Origin: CAZJLP01 sp964546955
Lineage (GTDB): Bacteria > Verrucomicrobiota > Verrucomicrobiia > Opitutales > Opitutaceae
Length of the DNA stretch: 64,000 nucleotides
Reading direction: 5' to 3'
Assembly (NCBI GenBank): GCA_964546955.1
Contig: CAZJLP010000023.1
Location: forward strand, 1 to 64,000
Position 1 is the stretch's first letter; every line of letters begins with the position of its first letter. Both the position numbers and the translations under genes were made by a program. Of the stretch, positions 43,528-51,727 are shown in pieces. The notes beneath the pieces are model-generated. The model searched no databases. It saw only the letters and a list, made by a program, of their open reading frames with translations, and was not told the origin of the DNA.

Positions 43528-45192
43528 TTAGCGCGCTACTTCGGGCGCCGTCTTCTTCAATTCGGCCTGGACCATGTCCTGGACCAACTCGTGGGCCGTG
43601 AGCTGCGAGATGCCTTCAGAAAACTGCTTGTAAGTGGTGACGAACTGGGGGTTGGCCTCGGTGACGTCAGGCAGCTTCTTGTCTTGGGCGTGAACAATGC
43701 GGCCTTTGTTATCCGGGGACACGATCATCTCCGAGACTTCACCCGCGTTGAGCGTCTCGAGCTTGTAATCGACGGAATAATCGAGGTCCTGTGGGCGTTG
43801 GCGCCGGGTGAAGGCGGGGAACGTTTTGGCTTCAATATTAACGTTCGAGGACGCCGCGACGGCGGCGACCGCTTTTTCGAATGCTTCGCCTGTCTTCACG
43901 CGAGCGGCGAGCTGCGTTTGGATCGTGCGGCCCAGTTCTACGAAACGCTTTTTCTTTTCGTTCGCCACGAAATCGGCGAGGACCTTCTCCCGGACTTCGG
44001 CCAGAGCGGGTGCGCGCGAAGGAATCGATTCTCGCCAGAAGAGCACCGCGGCGCCCTGATCCGTCGGGATTGCATCCGAGAAGAAGCGATTTTGGTTCAG
44101 CTTGAACGCCTCGGTCGCGATCTGCGGATTGTTCTGGAATGGCGCGGACACTTTGTCGCGCGAAAACGCGGGCATATCCTTGAGGGTAATTTGTCGCGAG
44201 GCGAGGAAGGCGTCGACGGCGGGAGATTGAGTTTCAAATCCTTTTTGGTCGATCGCGACGGTCAATTCGGTCGCCGCTTTTGCCGCCAGGTCCTTGGCGC
44301 GTTCGAGTTTGAGCGCGGCTTCCACTTGGGGGCGCACCAACGCGTAGTCCGCCGACGGGTCCGAGGTGGGATTTAGGAGAGGACCCTGGCCGGTTTTTGG
44401 GGTTTGGGCGGCGTTCGCTGGCTTCGGAAAGGCGGCGGGATTGCGGTCGTAGTGGGCGCGCACTTCCGGCTCGGACACCATCACCGCGTTGACGAACGCG
44501 TGGGCCGGAAACTCGACATAACTCACGCGGACCTGGGGTGGAATATCGTAGCCGCCTTTTTCGAAGTATTCCGTGAGCTCAGCCTCGGTCGGTTTGATCG
44601 GCGGGTTGAAGCTGACATCGTCGACGGTGGCGACGGAGAGGGTCCAAGTCGTGTCCGCCGCGGCCAGTCGCCGTTTGATTTCCGCGGGCAGGACATAGCC
44701 CGGCCCGCCCAGGAGCTTTTCCACGCGGGCAATACGAAAGTCTTCGCTCATCACGGCGCGGATTTCCGCCTCGTCCGTGCCGAACATCTTCAGGTGCTGG
44801 GTGCGAAATTCATTGTAAGCCTGCGCATCGAACTCGCCGGCCTGACGCTTGAACATCGGAAGCGTCTTTACGTGTTCCATGAGTTCGGCATCCGTCGGCT
44901 CCGGAAGATGGAGTTGATCGGCGAGCGCGAGTTTGGCGACCCGAGCCAGGGGTTCGGTCTGCTCGCGATTCAGCATTCCACTCAGCTGCGCGCGGCGATT
45001 GATTTTTTCGCCGTCTTTTGCCGATGCAAGATTGATCCCGAAGAAGGGCCTCGGTTTCACACTGCGCTGTCCATCGCCAATGCCCGGGGTCGAGCCGATC
45101 GTGAACACAAAAGCGATCACGACGACGACGAGGATCAAAGCGAAGACGATGCGAAAGTGCTGCTGAAAGTTCTTCTGAATCCAGGAAATCAT
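43528..45192 (-). CDS. SurA/PpiD-like periplasmic chaperone
   Basis: A 554-residue protein with a short cytoplasmic N-terminus (MISWIQKNFQQHFR), one membrane helix (IVFALILVVVVIAFVFTIG) and a periplasmic body. The LNREQTEPLARVAKLALADQ and AYNEFRTQHLKMFGTDEAEI stretches match the SurA_N-type chaperone region of PpiD-like folding factors. The section where a parvulin PPIase domain would sit (about residues 240-420) lacks the usual GGDLG-type motif, so isomerase activity is doubtful. It probably helps outer-membrane proteins fold after translocation. Confidence 0.8.
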   Translation of the reverse strand: MISWIQKNFQQHFRIVFALILVVVVIAFVFTIGSTPGIGDGQRSVKPRPFFGINLASAKDGEKINRRAQLSGMLNREQTEPLARVAKLALADQLHLPEPTDAELMEHVKTLPMFKRQAGEFDAQAYNEFRTQHLKMFGTDEAEIRAVMSEDFRIARVEKLLGGPGYVLPAEIKRRLAAADTTWTLSVATVDDVSFNPPIKPTEAELTEYFEKGGYDIPPQVRVSYVEFPAHAFVNAVMVSEPEVRAHYDRNPAAFPKPANAAQTPKTGQGPLLNPTSDPSADYALVRPQVEAALKLERAKDLAAKAATELTVAIDQKGFETQSPAVDAFLASRQITLKDMPAFSRDKVSAPFQNNPQIATEAFKLNQNRFFSDAIPTDQGAAVLFWRESIPSRAPALAEVREKVLADFVANEKKKRFVELGRTIQTQLAARVKTGEAFEKAVAAVAASSNVNIEAKTFPAFTRRQRPQDLDYSVDYKLETLNAGEVSEMIVSPDNKGRIVHAQDKKLPDVTEANPQFVTTYKQFSEGISQLTAHELVQDMVQAELKKTAPEVAR

Positions 45193-45390
45193 GGGTAGTA
45201 AACTGTCGAACCTACGGGGCTCCCTTCGGCAGTGTCAATCACGCCCATTGTGCCTCAATGCCTAGGTTGCGCACGCACCGGGCTTCGCCGCCTGACGGCG
45301 CGCCCACGGACGTTTGGCGCATTGGACGCCTTTCCCCGCCCAGTCGCAATTTATTTATGCCGAAAGGCTTGCGGATTTTCTCGCCTCGTC

Positions 45391-46908
45391 TCAAACCCTC
45401 GCTTTGGCCGCCGAGGGTACCGCGTCCGATTTCTCCTCCGCGAGTAATTGATCGAGCGGCTTGGTGAAGAGGTCCTGCCGTGTCGCTTCGTCCAATGCCT
45501 CGTGGTAGCGCTCCAAAATAGGGTCCAGCCGGTTGATGCTTTCGCCAGCTGGACTTTCGCCGTAGTTGGCAAAAAGCTGAGAGAAGTCGCCGAGCGTGAT
45601 GCGGTTCAGCGGGCGAGCCGGCTGATAGAGCATGTCCGAGGCGGGGGCGTTGACGGCCGGCGGAATAGGGGAGACGAGCCTCAGGTCGACGAGGCGATTG
45701 AGGCACTCGTTGAGGATCTGCGTGGGCACTTTGATCGTGAGGCTGAGCTCCGAGGCCGTGGCCGGGGGCTGGCAGTTTTGGAAGCGGCGTGCGATCGAGA
45801 GCAGCACGGCGAGGGTCAGCCGTTCGCGAACGGAGGCTGTCAGATTGGTCCAAGCCGCCTGGCTGTTGCGGAAATGAACGTTTTGGACGGCGTAGCTCAG
45901 TTGGCCGCCCACCAATACAAACAGCCAGAAAACGTAGAGGCCGAACATCAACACGGCGAGAAGGCCGACGGAGCCGTAAAGGTTGCGTGCTTCGGTCACC
46001 CGGCGCGCGTAGGCGAAAGCCAGCACATTGTTCATCACCAGCAGGGCAGTGACAACGCAGGCGCCGATTAACGCTGATCGCCAATAAACATGCGTGTTGG
46101 GGATGTAGCGGTAGAATACCGTCAAGATGGCGACGATGAGAGCGATCGCGCCGGACCGGAAGAGCACGTTGACCACTTGCTCGCCGATGGGCATGAGATT
46201 GTTGAAGACGCTGTTGAACGTGGAGACGGAGAGCGCGGTCATCGCTCCGAAAAAGAGCACGGCGCCCAGGGTGAGTATCGTCCAATAGAATACGAGGCGG
46301 GTGAGCCACGAGCGGCCGCTGCGCACACCCCAGATGTCGTTGAAAACTCCCTCGATCGAGGTGAAGAGGAGCAGGACGACCATGATGAGCGATACGGCGC
46401 TGACCACGCCGGCGGTGCTCGAGCGCGCGCCGGTGATCATGTTGTCGATCAACTTGACCAAATCCGAATTCACCACGACGACGGCCGCGGGCAAGGGTTT
46501 GCCGGTCGCTGAATCGGCCGGTGTTGCCGGTGCCGGAGCGGCGCTGTCCGAGGTCTCCGCTTTTTCTTTGGCCGACTGCTCGTACACCTCCATTTGAGGT
46601 GCGATGTACTTGATCAGCTGGTTGAGGTAATTGGTGACGAGGTGCGGATCGTCGCTGTTGACGGCGAAACCGGCGACCAGCACCGCGATCGCGACCAAGG
46701 GACCGAGTCCAAGCAGCGAGCTGAAACTGAGAGCGGCGGCGCGGCTGGTCGCACGATTCTTGTCCAGTCCAATCAGCGTGATCGAAACGACGCGCAGGAT
46801 TGCGTAGTAGCGCCCTTTCCACGAGCGATCATTAAGGTAGGCGGAGTGCCAAATCTCGCGCTGAAAGAAATGGGTGAGCCTGACGGCAAACGAATTTGGC
46901 CGCGTCAT
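45391..46908 (-). CDS. YihY/BrkB-family inner-membrane protein
   Basis: A 505-residue membrane protein of the YihY/virulence factor BrkB family. It has about six helices: ALSFSSLLGLGPLVAIAVLV, VVSAVSLIMVVLLLFTSI, VFYWTILTLGAVLFFGAMTA, SGAIALIVAILTVFYRYIPN, ALIGACVVTALLVMNNVLA and VGLLAVLMFGLYVFWLFVLV. Typical motifs are the RAAALSF N-terminus and the FNDIWGV after helix 2. An Ala/Pro-rich insert (residues 115-140) and a 150-residue cytoplasmic tail with a winged-helix-like part (PPATASELSLTIKVPTQILN) extend the core. The transported substrate, if any, is unknown. Confidence 0.88.
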   Translation of the reverse strand: MTRPNSFAVRLTHFFQREIWHSAYLNDRSWKGRYYAILRVVSITLIGLDKNRATSRAAALSFSSLLGLGPLVAIAVLVAGFAVNSDDPHLVTNYLNQLIKYIAPQMEVYEQSAKEKAETSDSAAPAPATPADSATGKPLPAAVVVVNSDLVKLIDNMITGARSSTAGVVSAVSLIMVVLLLFTSIEGVFNDIWGVRSGRSWLTRLVFYWTILTLGAVLFFGAMTALSVSTFNSVFNNLMPIGEQVVNVLFRSGAIALIVAILTVFYRYIPNTHVYWRSALIGACVVTALLVMNNVLAFAYARRVTEARNLYGSVGLLAVLMFGLYVFWLFVLVGGQLSYAVQNVHFRNSQAAWTNLTASVRERLTLAVLLSIARRFQNCQPPATASELSLTIKVPTQILNECLNRLVDLRLVSPIPPAVNAPASDMLYQPARPLNRITLGDFSQLFANYGESPAGESINRLDPILERYHEALDEATRQDLFTKPLDQLLAEEKSDAVPSAAKARV

Positions 46909-46936
46909 ACGGGAGACTAGGACAGGGGAAAGTCGC

Positions 46937-47689
46937 TCAAGTCGCGACCAGATAGTAGGCTAAAAAGCCCATTCCCGCCATCCCCAGACCCACAGCGAGC
47001 CCCAGCGCGACGTAGTTAACGAAAATCGTTGTCAGGTATAGTCCGAAATAAGCTCCCCCGAGCACCGCTATGGGCCAATAAGGCGCACCCTGCGTAAAGA
47101 AAATGAACCCAATAAAGCCGAAACCGCAGGCCGCGCGAAACCGGATGAAGGGATAAACAGACACCACCCCCAAAAACACCAAAATCATCAGCATCAGGTC
47201 CACCAGTCCAAAGTAGACGAACGGCTGAGTCCACATCGCCTGGTCAAACGCTGCGATCAGGCTAATGGAGGGCAAAAGCAGCGAGAACGCGCTGATTCCA
47301 AGGAGGATTGCACAGGACAACCGGCCAAACTTCGCCGCGCGCTCCATGTCGACGGTCCGATCCCGTTTGCCCTTCGTCTCGTCTGTGCGGCCCTCGGCGG
47401 CGGCGAGCATGTCATTGACCGTAATGGGGGGATTCGTTTCCGGGCCCGCATTCAAGGTCGCCACCCGGTCTTTTGGTTTCACCGTGAGCCGTTTCTTCTC
47501 CGGGAAGACGGCGGTGCGAAGCTCATCATTTGCTCCGATCGAAACCCACTGCTCGGTCGTGGCCTCATAATAGAGGGTTTGAGGATCGACCTTTCCCGCT
47601 TCCGCGAGGGATACCAGTTGCTCTTGGGTGAAAGGCCCGTGCGCCTCCGTTTCAGAGGCGGTGCGGATATAAAATTCCTGCGTGGGCAT
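46937..47689 (-). CDS. GYF_2 (DUF4339) domain membrane protein
   Basis: A 250-residue protein. Residues 4-60 form a GYF_2 domain (FYIRTASETEAHGPFTQEQL, then LVSLAEAGKVDPQTLYYEAT and QWVSI), a small peptide-binding module common in Verrucomicrobiota and Planctomycetota. A polar linker follows, then four to five membrane helices (for example LSCAILLGISAFSLLLPSIS and VDLMLMILVFLGVVSVYPFI). The N-terminal domain should be cytoplasmic. It lies 28 bases upstream of the YihY/BrkB gene in the same orientation. Function unknown. Confidence 0.8.
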   Translation of the reverse strand: MPTQEFYIRTASETEAHGPFTQEQLVSLAEAGKVDPQTLYYEATTEQWVSIGANDELRTAVFPEKKRLTVKPKDRVATLNAGPETNPPITVNDMLAAAEGRTDETKGKRDRTVDMERAAKFGRLSCAILLGISAFSLLLPSISLIAAFDQAMWTQPFVYFGLVDLMLMILVFLGVVSVYPFIRFRAACGFGFIGFIFFTQGAPYWPIAVLGGAYFGLYLTTIFVNYVALGLAVGLGMAGMGFLAYYLVAT

Positions 47690-47909
47690 GCGGTGGATTT
47701 TGGGGTGAGCCTGAGGTCGGGCAAGCGTTTTGTCGGCATCGGAACCGCGTGCAGCCCGAAAAGTTGTAAGATTTTGGCTAAATCGCCGGCGCGTGTCGAA
47801 TGCGAATCCGCGGATCGAGTTTCACCAAGAGAATCGTTCGTTTGCAACCAGCCCGTGTCAGGTTGCCTGTCGCCACGCTTAGCTGCGGCGGTCCTCAATA
47901 GGCTCTCAC

Positions 47910-49703
47910 TTACATCCGTTGGAGCGTGCGCAACCCCAACAGGTTCAAGCCTGACTCGAGCACGAGCAGGGTCCGTGCACACAGCAAAAACCGCCGGGCC
48001 CGAACGGGCAAATCGTCCACCAGCACGCGATCGGCGTTGTTGAAGGTGCTGTAGTCTCCGGCGAGCTCGTAGAGATACGTAGCGAGGAAATGCGGGCGCA
48101 GATTTCCCGTCGCGAGTTCGAGCGCATCGGGAAATTTGATCAGCTTGCGGGCCAGGGCGATCTCAGTCGGCGTCTCGGGAGGCGTCGCGTTTTTCTCCAG
48201 ATCGCCGGTCGAAGAGGGATCGATCCCGCCTTTCCGGAAAATGCTGTGGATACGTGCGATCGCATAGAGCAGATAAGGCGCGGTGTTCCCTTCCAACGAC
48301 AGCATCTTTTCCCATGAAAATACGTAGTCGCTGGACCGGTTCTGGGACAGGTCGGCATATTGGATCGAGGCGATGCCGACAATGCGGGCGATGGAGCGGC
48401 ATTCGTCGGGGCTAAATCGTTCGGCCTCCGGACGCGCCGCGTTCTTCTCATTGACGACCGCGAGCGCCCGCTCCTCCGCCTCGTCCAGCAGATCCTTCAG
48501 TTTGATCGTGTCTCCGTCTCGGGTCTTGAGCGGTTTGTTGTTTTCCCCCAGCACGGCGCCGAAAGTGACATGATTGAGCTGGGGCACGCGGCGGCCGGTC
48601 CGCTCGAACCATTTTCGCACCGTAAGGAAAAGCTGCTCGAAATGATCGCCTTGGCGAAAGTCGGTCACGATCACAATGCCGTCCGCCTTGAAGTACTCTT
48701 GTCGATACAGCGCGGTCGCCAGATCGGTCGAGGCGTAGCCGCTGGCGCCGTCGGCTTTGCGCACCATGAAGGGGAAGGGACGCTCGGCGTGGCGGGAGAA
48801 GCGGGGCACTTCGTCGTGGAAGACGACCAAGGCCCCGTCGCTTTCCTCCGCGATTTTATGCGCCTGCAGTTCCTCGTAGACCCGCTGCAGTTTGTCATTA
48901 TAGAAACTCTCGCCCAGGTAGTGGTCGAAGCGGACCCCGAGTCGCTGGTAAATTTGATCGAAGGCTTTGCGGCTCACCTCGGTGAAGCTCTTCCACAAGG
49001 CCACGTTTTCCGGGTCGCCCGCTTGGAGCTTAACCAACTCCTGGCGCGCCTCGTCAAGGGCGGCAGAACCTTCGGGGGTGGCGTCGTTGCCTAGTTTGTA
49101 CAGGCGCTCCAGTTCCTCGATCGGCTCGCGTTCGAGCGCGGCGGGATCGGCCCAGCGTTTGTATCCATAAATCAACTTCCCGAACTGCGTCCCCCAGTCG
49201 CCGAGGTGGTTGTCGCGGATGACGTTCGCGCCGCTGAAGGCGAGCAGCCGGCAGATCGCCTCGCCGATCACGGCGGAACGCAGGTGGCCGACGTGCATCT
49301 GCTTCGCCGTGTTCGGCGAACTGAAATCGACGACCCAGGTTTGATGGGCGTAAGCGGCCGAGGCTCCCTGCTGCAGCGCCTCGCGCGAATGAAAGGTCCG
49401 CAGCCATTCGAGGAGAGCGGCGGGTTTGAGGGCGAAGTTGATGAAGCCGGGGCCCGCGATCGCAACGTCGAAGCGGCCGCGTACCTCCTCGTTCAACTGC
49501 GCGATGACTTTCTCGGCCAGGGCGCGCGGATTTTGTTTTTCGCGTTTCGCGTAAGCCAGGATCCCATTAGCCTGGAAGTCCCCGTGGCGGGGGTCCGCCG
49601 TCCGCACTTCCGGGGCGAAAGAGGCTCCGTCGAGGCCGGCGGCTTGGGCCGCGGCTTTCAGAACCGAGTCGAGTTCGCGCGCGAGGTGAAACGAGACGTG
49701 CAT
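47910..49703 (-). CDS. argS: Arginyl-tRNA synthetase
   Basis: A 597-residue class I synthetase charging tRNA-Arg. The HIGH-like motif is KQMHVGHLRSAVIGEA near residues 134-149, preceded by WVVDFSSPNTAK. The canonical KMSK is replaced, as in most bacterial ArgRS, by the loop ENNKPLKTRDGDTIKLKDLL. Further family motifs are DNHLGDWGTQFGKLIYGYKR and, at the C-terminus, the anticodon-binding helical end FLLCARTLLVLESGLNLLG. The N-terminal Add1-like domain is present. The ATG at 49703 fits the family length. Confidence 0.96.
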   Translation of the reverse strand: MHVSFHLARELDSVLKAAAQAAGLDGASFAPEVRTADPRHGDFQANGILAYAKREKQNPRALAEKVIAQLNEEVRGRFDVAIAGPGFINFALKPAALLEWLRTFHSREALQQGASAAYAHQTWVVDFSSPNTAKQMHVGHLRSAVIGEAICRLLAFSGANVIRDNHLGDWGTQFGKLIYGYKRWADPAALEREPIEELERLYKLGNDATPEGSAALDEARQELVKLQAGDPENVALWKSFTEVSRKAFDQIYQRLGVRFDHYLGESFYNDKLQRVYEELQAHKIAEESDGALVVFHDEVPRFSRHAERPFPFMVRKADGASGYASTDLATALYRQEYFKADGIVIVTDFRQGDHFEQLFLTVRKWFERTGRRVPQLNHVTFGAVLGENNKPLKTRDGDTIKLKDLLDEAEERALAVVNEKNAARPEAERFSPDECRSIARIVGIASIQYADLSQNRSSDYVFSWEKMLSLEGNTAPYLLYAIARIHSIFRKGGIDPSSTGDLEKNATPPETPTEIALARKLIKFPDALELATGNLRPHFLATYLYELAGDYSTFNNADRVLVDDLPVRARRFLLCARTLLVLESGLNLLGLRTLQRM

Positions 49704-49768
49704 CCCGGGTACTCAACCCGGCCTGGAGGGAGAGGAGCAAGAGTGGAGTTGCACGGTTTCGGCTTCGT

Positions 49769-49905
49769 ATCGTTCTCGTTCTCTTACTCCTACTCGTTCT
49801 CGTCCCCAGGGGTCACGGATCGTGAGCTAATCCGAGCTATCCCCACCACCGTTGCTCCAATTCCCCGGGGACGAGAACGAGTAGGAGTAGGAGAACGAGA
49901 ACGAT
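49769..49905. repeat. Dispersed inverted-repeat element, copy 3 (best preserved)
   Basis: Left arm 49769-49807 (ATCGTTCTCGTTCTCTTACT and onward to CGTCCCC) and right arm 49867-49905 are 39-base inverted repeats with a single mismatch, around a 59-base loop. Such a stem is very stable as RNA or as extruded DNA. It lies in the intergenic space between the divergent argS and nucleoside phosphorylase genes. Confidence 0.93.
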
Positions 49906-50071
49906 GGGTTCTGGGCGCGGGGAAGGTTGCCTTCTTCTCCCCTCAAACCACCCGGTCGCTTGTCACCAAAACCCCATGACAGGCCGTTGTTTTTGGCTCG
50001 ACAAATGAGGCTCATATGTTTGGCTGGTACACTTTGCCGGCCAACGGGCTTGCAATCCTTTTTCGAACTAC

Positions 50072-51415
50072 ATGACTAAACGCACGCTGCCTCCCCGGAG
50101 GTTCATTAAGCCGACATTCGAATTCTTAATTGAGAAGAAGCGAGATGGCGGTGAATTTACGCAAGAGGAAATTCGCTACATCATTGATAGCACGCTTGAT
50201 GGCGAAATGCCGCAGCACCAATTGGCCGCCTTGGCCATGGCGATATACTTTCAAGGAATGTCGGCTCAGGAGACGGCCGATTTGACGGAAGAAATGATGC
50301 TGTCGGGCGAGGTGATCGACCTGTCGCACATTGCGAAACCGAAGATCGACAAGTATTCAACCGGTGGAGTCGGCGACAAGACGTCGTTGGTCCTTGTCCC
50401 GCTCGCGATGGCGAGCGGAGTGGTGGTCCCGATGATGTGTGGCGTGGAGCACGACTACGTGATCAACACGCTCGAAAAGCTCGCGGCCATTCCGGGCTTC
50501 AAGGGTCACTTGGACACGGATCATTTTTCCGCGCAGCTGGCCAAGATCGGCGGCTCGATCATCGCGCAGACCGACGATTTGGCACCGGTCGAGGCCAAGT
50601 TCTACGAACTTCGCAAGGAGACCGGCACCATCCCGAGCTTGCCGCTCATCACGGGCAGCGTGCTTTCGAAGAAGCTGGCCGAAGGTTCGGAAGGGCTCGT
50701 GATCGACGTGAAGTGGGGCAATGGTTCCTTCATCAAGGACCTCGAGCAGGCGAAACAGCTCGCGCGCTCGATGACCCGTGTCGGCCGCTCGATGAAGCGC
50801 CGTTGTGTCGCTCTGGTCACCGACATGAACCAGCCGCTGGGCGATACTGTCGGCACTTCGCTTGAGATCAAGGAAGCGATCAAGCTGCTGAAGGGGGAAG
50901 GCCCGGAGGACATGAAGGAGCTCGTACTGAAGCTCGGCATGGAGATCGTGCGCCTGGCGGGCGTCGCCGGATCGACGTTGTCGGCGAAGCAGACTGTCCA
51001 ACGCCACCTGACCGACGGCTCCGCGCTCGAGAAATTCAAGGAGCTGATCCGCGCGCAAGGCGGCGATTCTTCCTACGTCGATCATCCGGAAAAATTCCCG
51101 CAGGCCCGGCACATCCGGAAGCTTCCCGCTCCAAAACGTGGATACGTGCACACCATCAATGCCGCGATGATCGCGCGCGGGGTGCACCTCCTCGGCGCGG
51201 GCAAGGAGCACAGCCACGACAAGATCGACCATTCGGTCGGCGTCTCGGAAATCAAGAAGGTCGGCACTCAGGTGAAGCAGGGCGAGCCGCTCATGATGAT
51301 TCACTACAACGACGAATCCAAACTCGAGCAGGCCTTGGAGTATTTCAAAAACGCCTATCGCCTGGCCCCCAAACGGCCGACCCCGCCGCCTTTGGTGGTG
51401 GAGCGTGTGGCCTGA
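50072..51415 (+). CDS. Thymidine/pyrimidine-nucleoside phosphorylase homologue with altered signature
   Basis: A 447-residue member of the thymidine phosphorylase family, which splits pyrimidine nucleosides with phosphate. The fold signatures are clear: FLIEKKRDGGEFTQEEIRYI, YSTGGVGDKTSLVLVPLAMA, YELRKETGTIPSLPLITGSV and SKKLAEGSEGLVIDVKWGNG. Arg181, Ser196 and Lys200 match E. coli Arg171, Ser186 and Lys190. But the catalytic His of the DKHSTGG motif is Tyr95, and the family signature SGRGLGHTGGTLDKLE is replaced at residues 123-138 by CGVEHDYVINTLEKLA, with no length change. The enzyme may have a changed substrate or mechanism. The gene ends in a strong terminator. Confidence 0.85.
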   Translation: MTKRTLPPRRFIKPTFEFLIEKKRDGGEFTQEEIRYIIDSTLDGEMPQHQLAALAMAIYFQGMSAQETADLTEEMMLSGEVIDLSHIAKPKIDKYSTGGVGDKTSLVLVPLAMASGVVVPMMCGVEHDYVINTLEKLAAIPGFKGHLDTDHFSAQLAKIGGSIIAQTDDLAPVEAKFYELRKETGTIPSLPLITGSVLSKKLAEGSEGLVIDVKWGNGSFIKDLEQAKQLARSMTRVGRSMKRRCVALVTDMNQPLGDTVGTSLEIKEAIKLLKGEGPEDMKELVLKLGMEIVRLAGVAGSTLSAKQTVQRHLTDGSALEKFKELIRAQGGDSSYVDHPEKFPQARHIRKLPAPKRGYVHTINAAMIARGVHLLGAGKEHSHDKIDHSVGVSEIKKVGTQVKQGEPLMMIHYNDESKLEQALEYFKNAYRLAPKRPTPPPLVVERVA

Positions 51416-51727
51416 GCGGGGTACGTATCTTCCTTTCAGCCTTTGGCCGGCCCGTTTTGGGCCGGCCTTTTTTGCGCAGCGCTGAGCCATCAGCCGTAGC
51501 GTTTTTGGCAAAAACATCGTCGTTTTTGCCATTTCTTGATTTCCAGAGTGGGTTATATTTTCGCCAGCGCCTACCCCATAGCGCTTGTCAGCGATGAAGC
51601 CACCCCGTTTCGCCTCGCAGTTTCTTTCATGCTCCTCAGGTGCGTGTGAAAGGGTCTCGTCATCGTTTCGTCCGAACGCTTGCGCCCTGCTCTCCTCAGC
51701 GTCTTGCAGGGCTTATCCCAAACCCCA
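51416..51727. other. 312-base intergenic stretch with terminator
   Basis: The first 60 bases hold the terminator of the nucleoside phosphorylase gene. The rest has no supported gene and should contain the promoter of the first chitinase gene; an open frame continues upstream of the chosen ATG but is not signal-peptide-like. Confidence 0.45.
51445..51473 (+). terminator. Rho-independent terminator of the nucleoside phosphorylase gene
   Basis: A perfect 9-bp stem (GGCCGGCCC with GGGCCGGCC, loop GTTTT) is followed by six T residues, 30 bases after the stop codon. Confidence 0.93.

Noticed and set aside
45239..46822. Minus-strand frame of 527 codons overlapping the YihY/BrkB gene
   Set aside because: Same strand but another frame; very rich in Arg, Gln, His and Pro, whereas the alternative frame encodes a coherent membrane protein.
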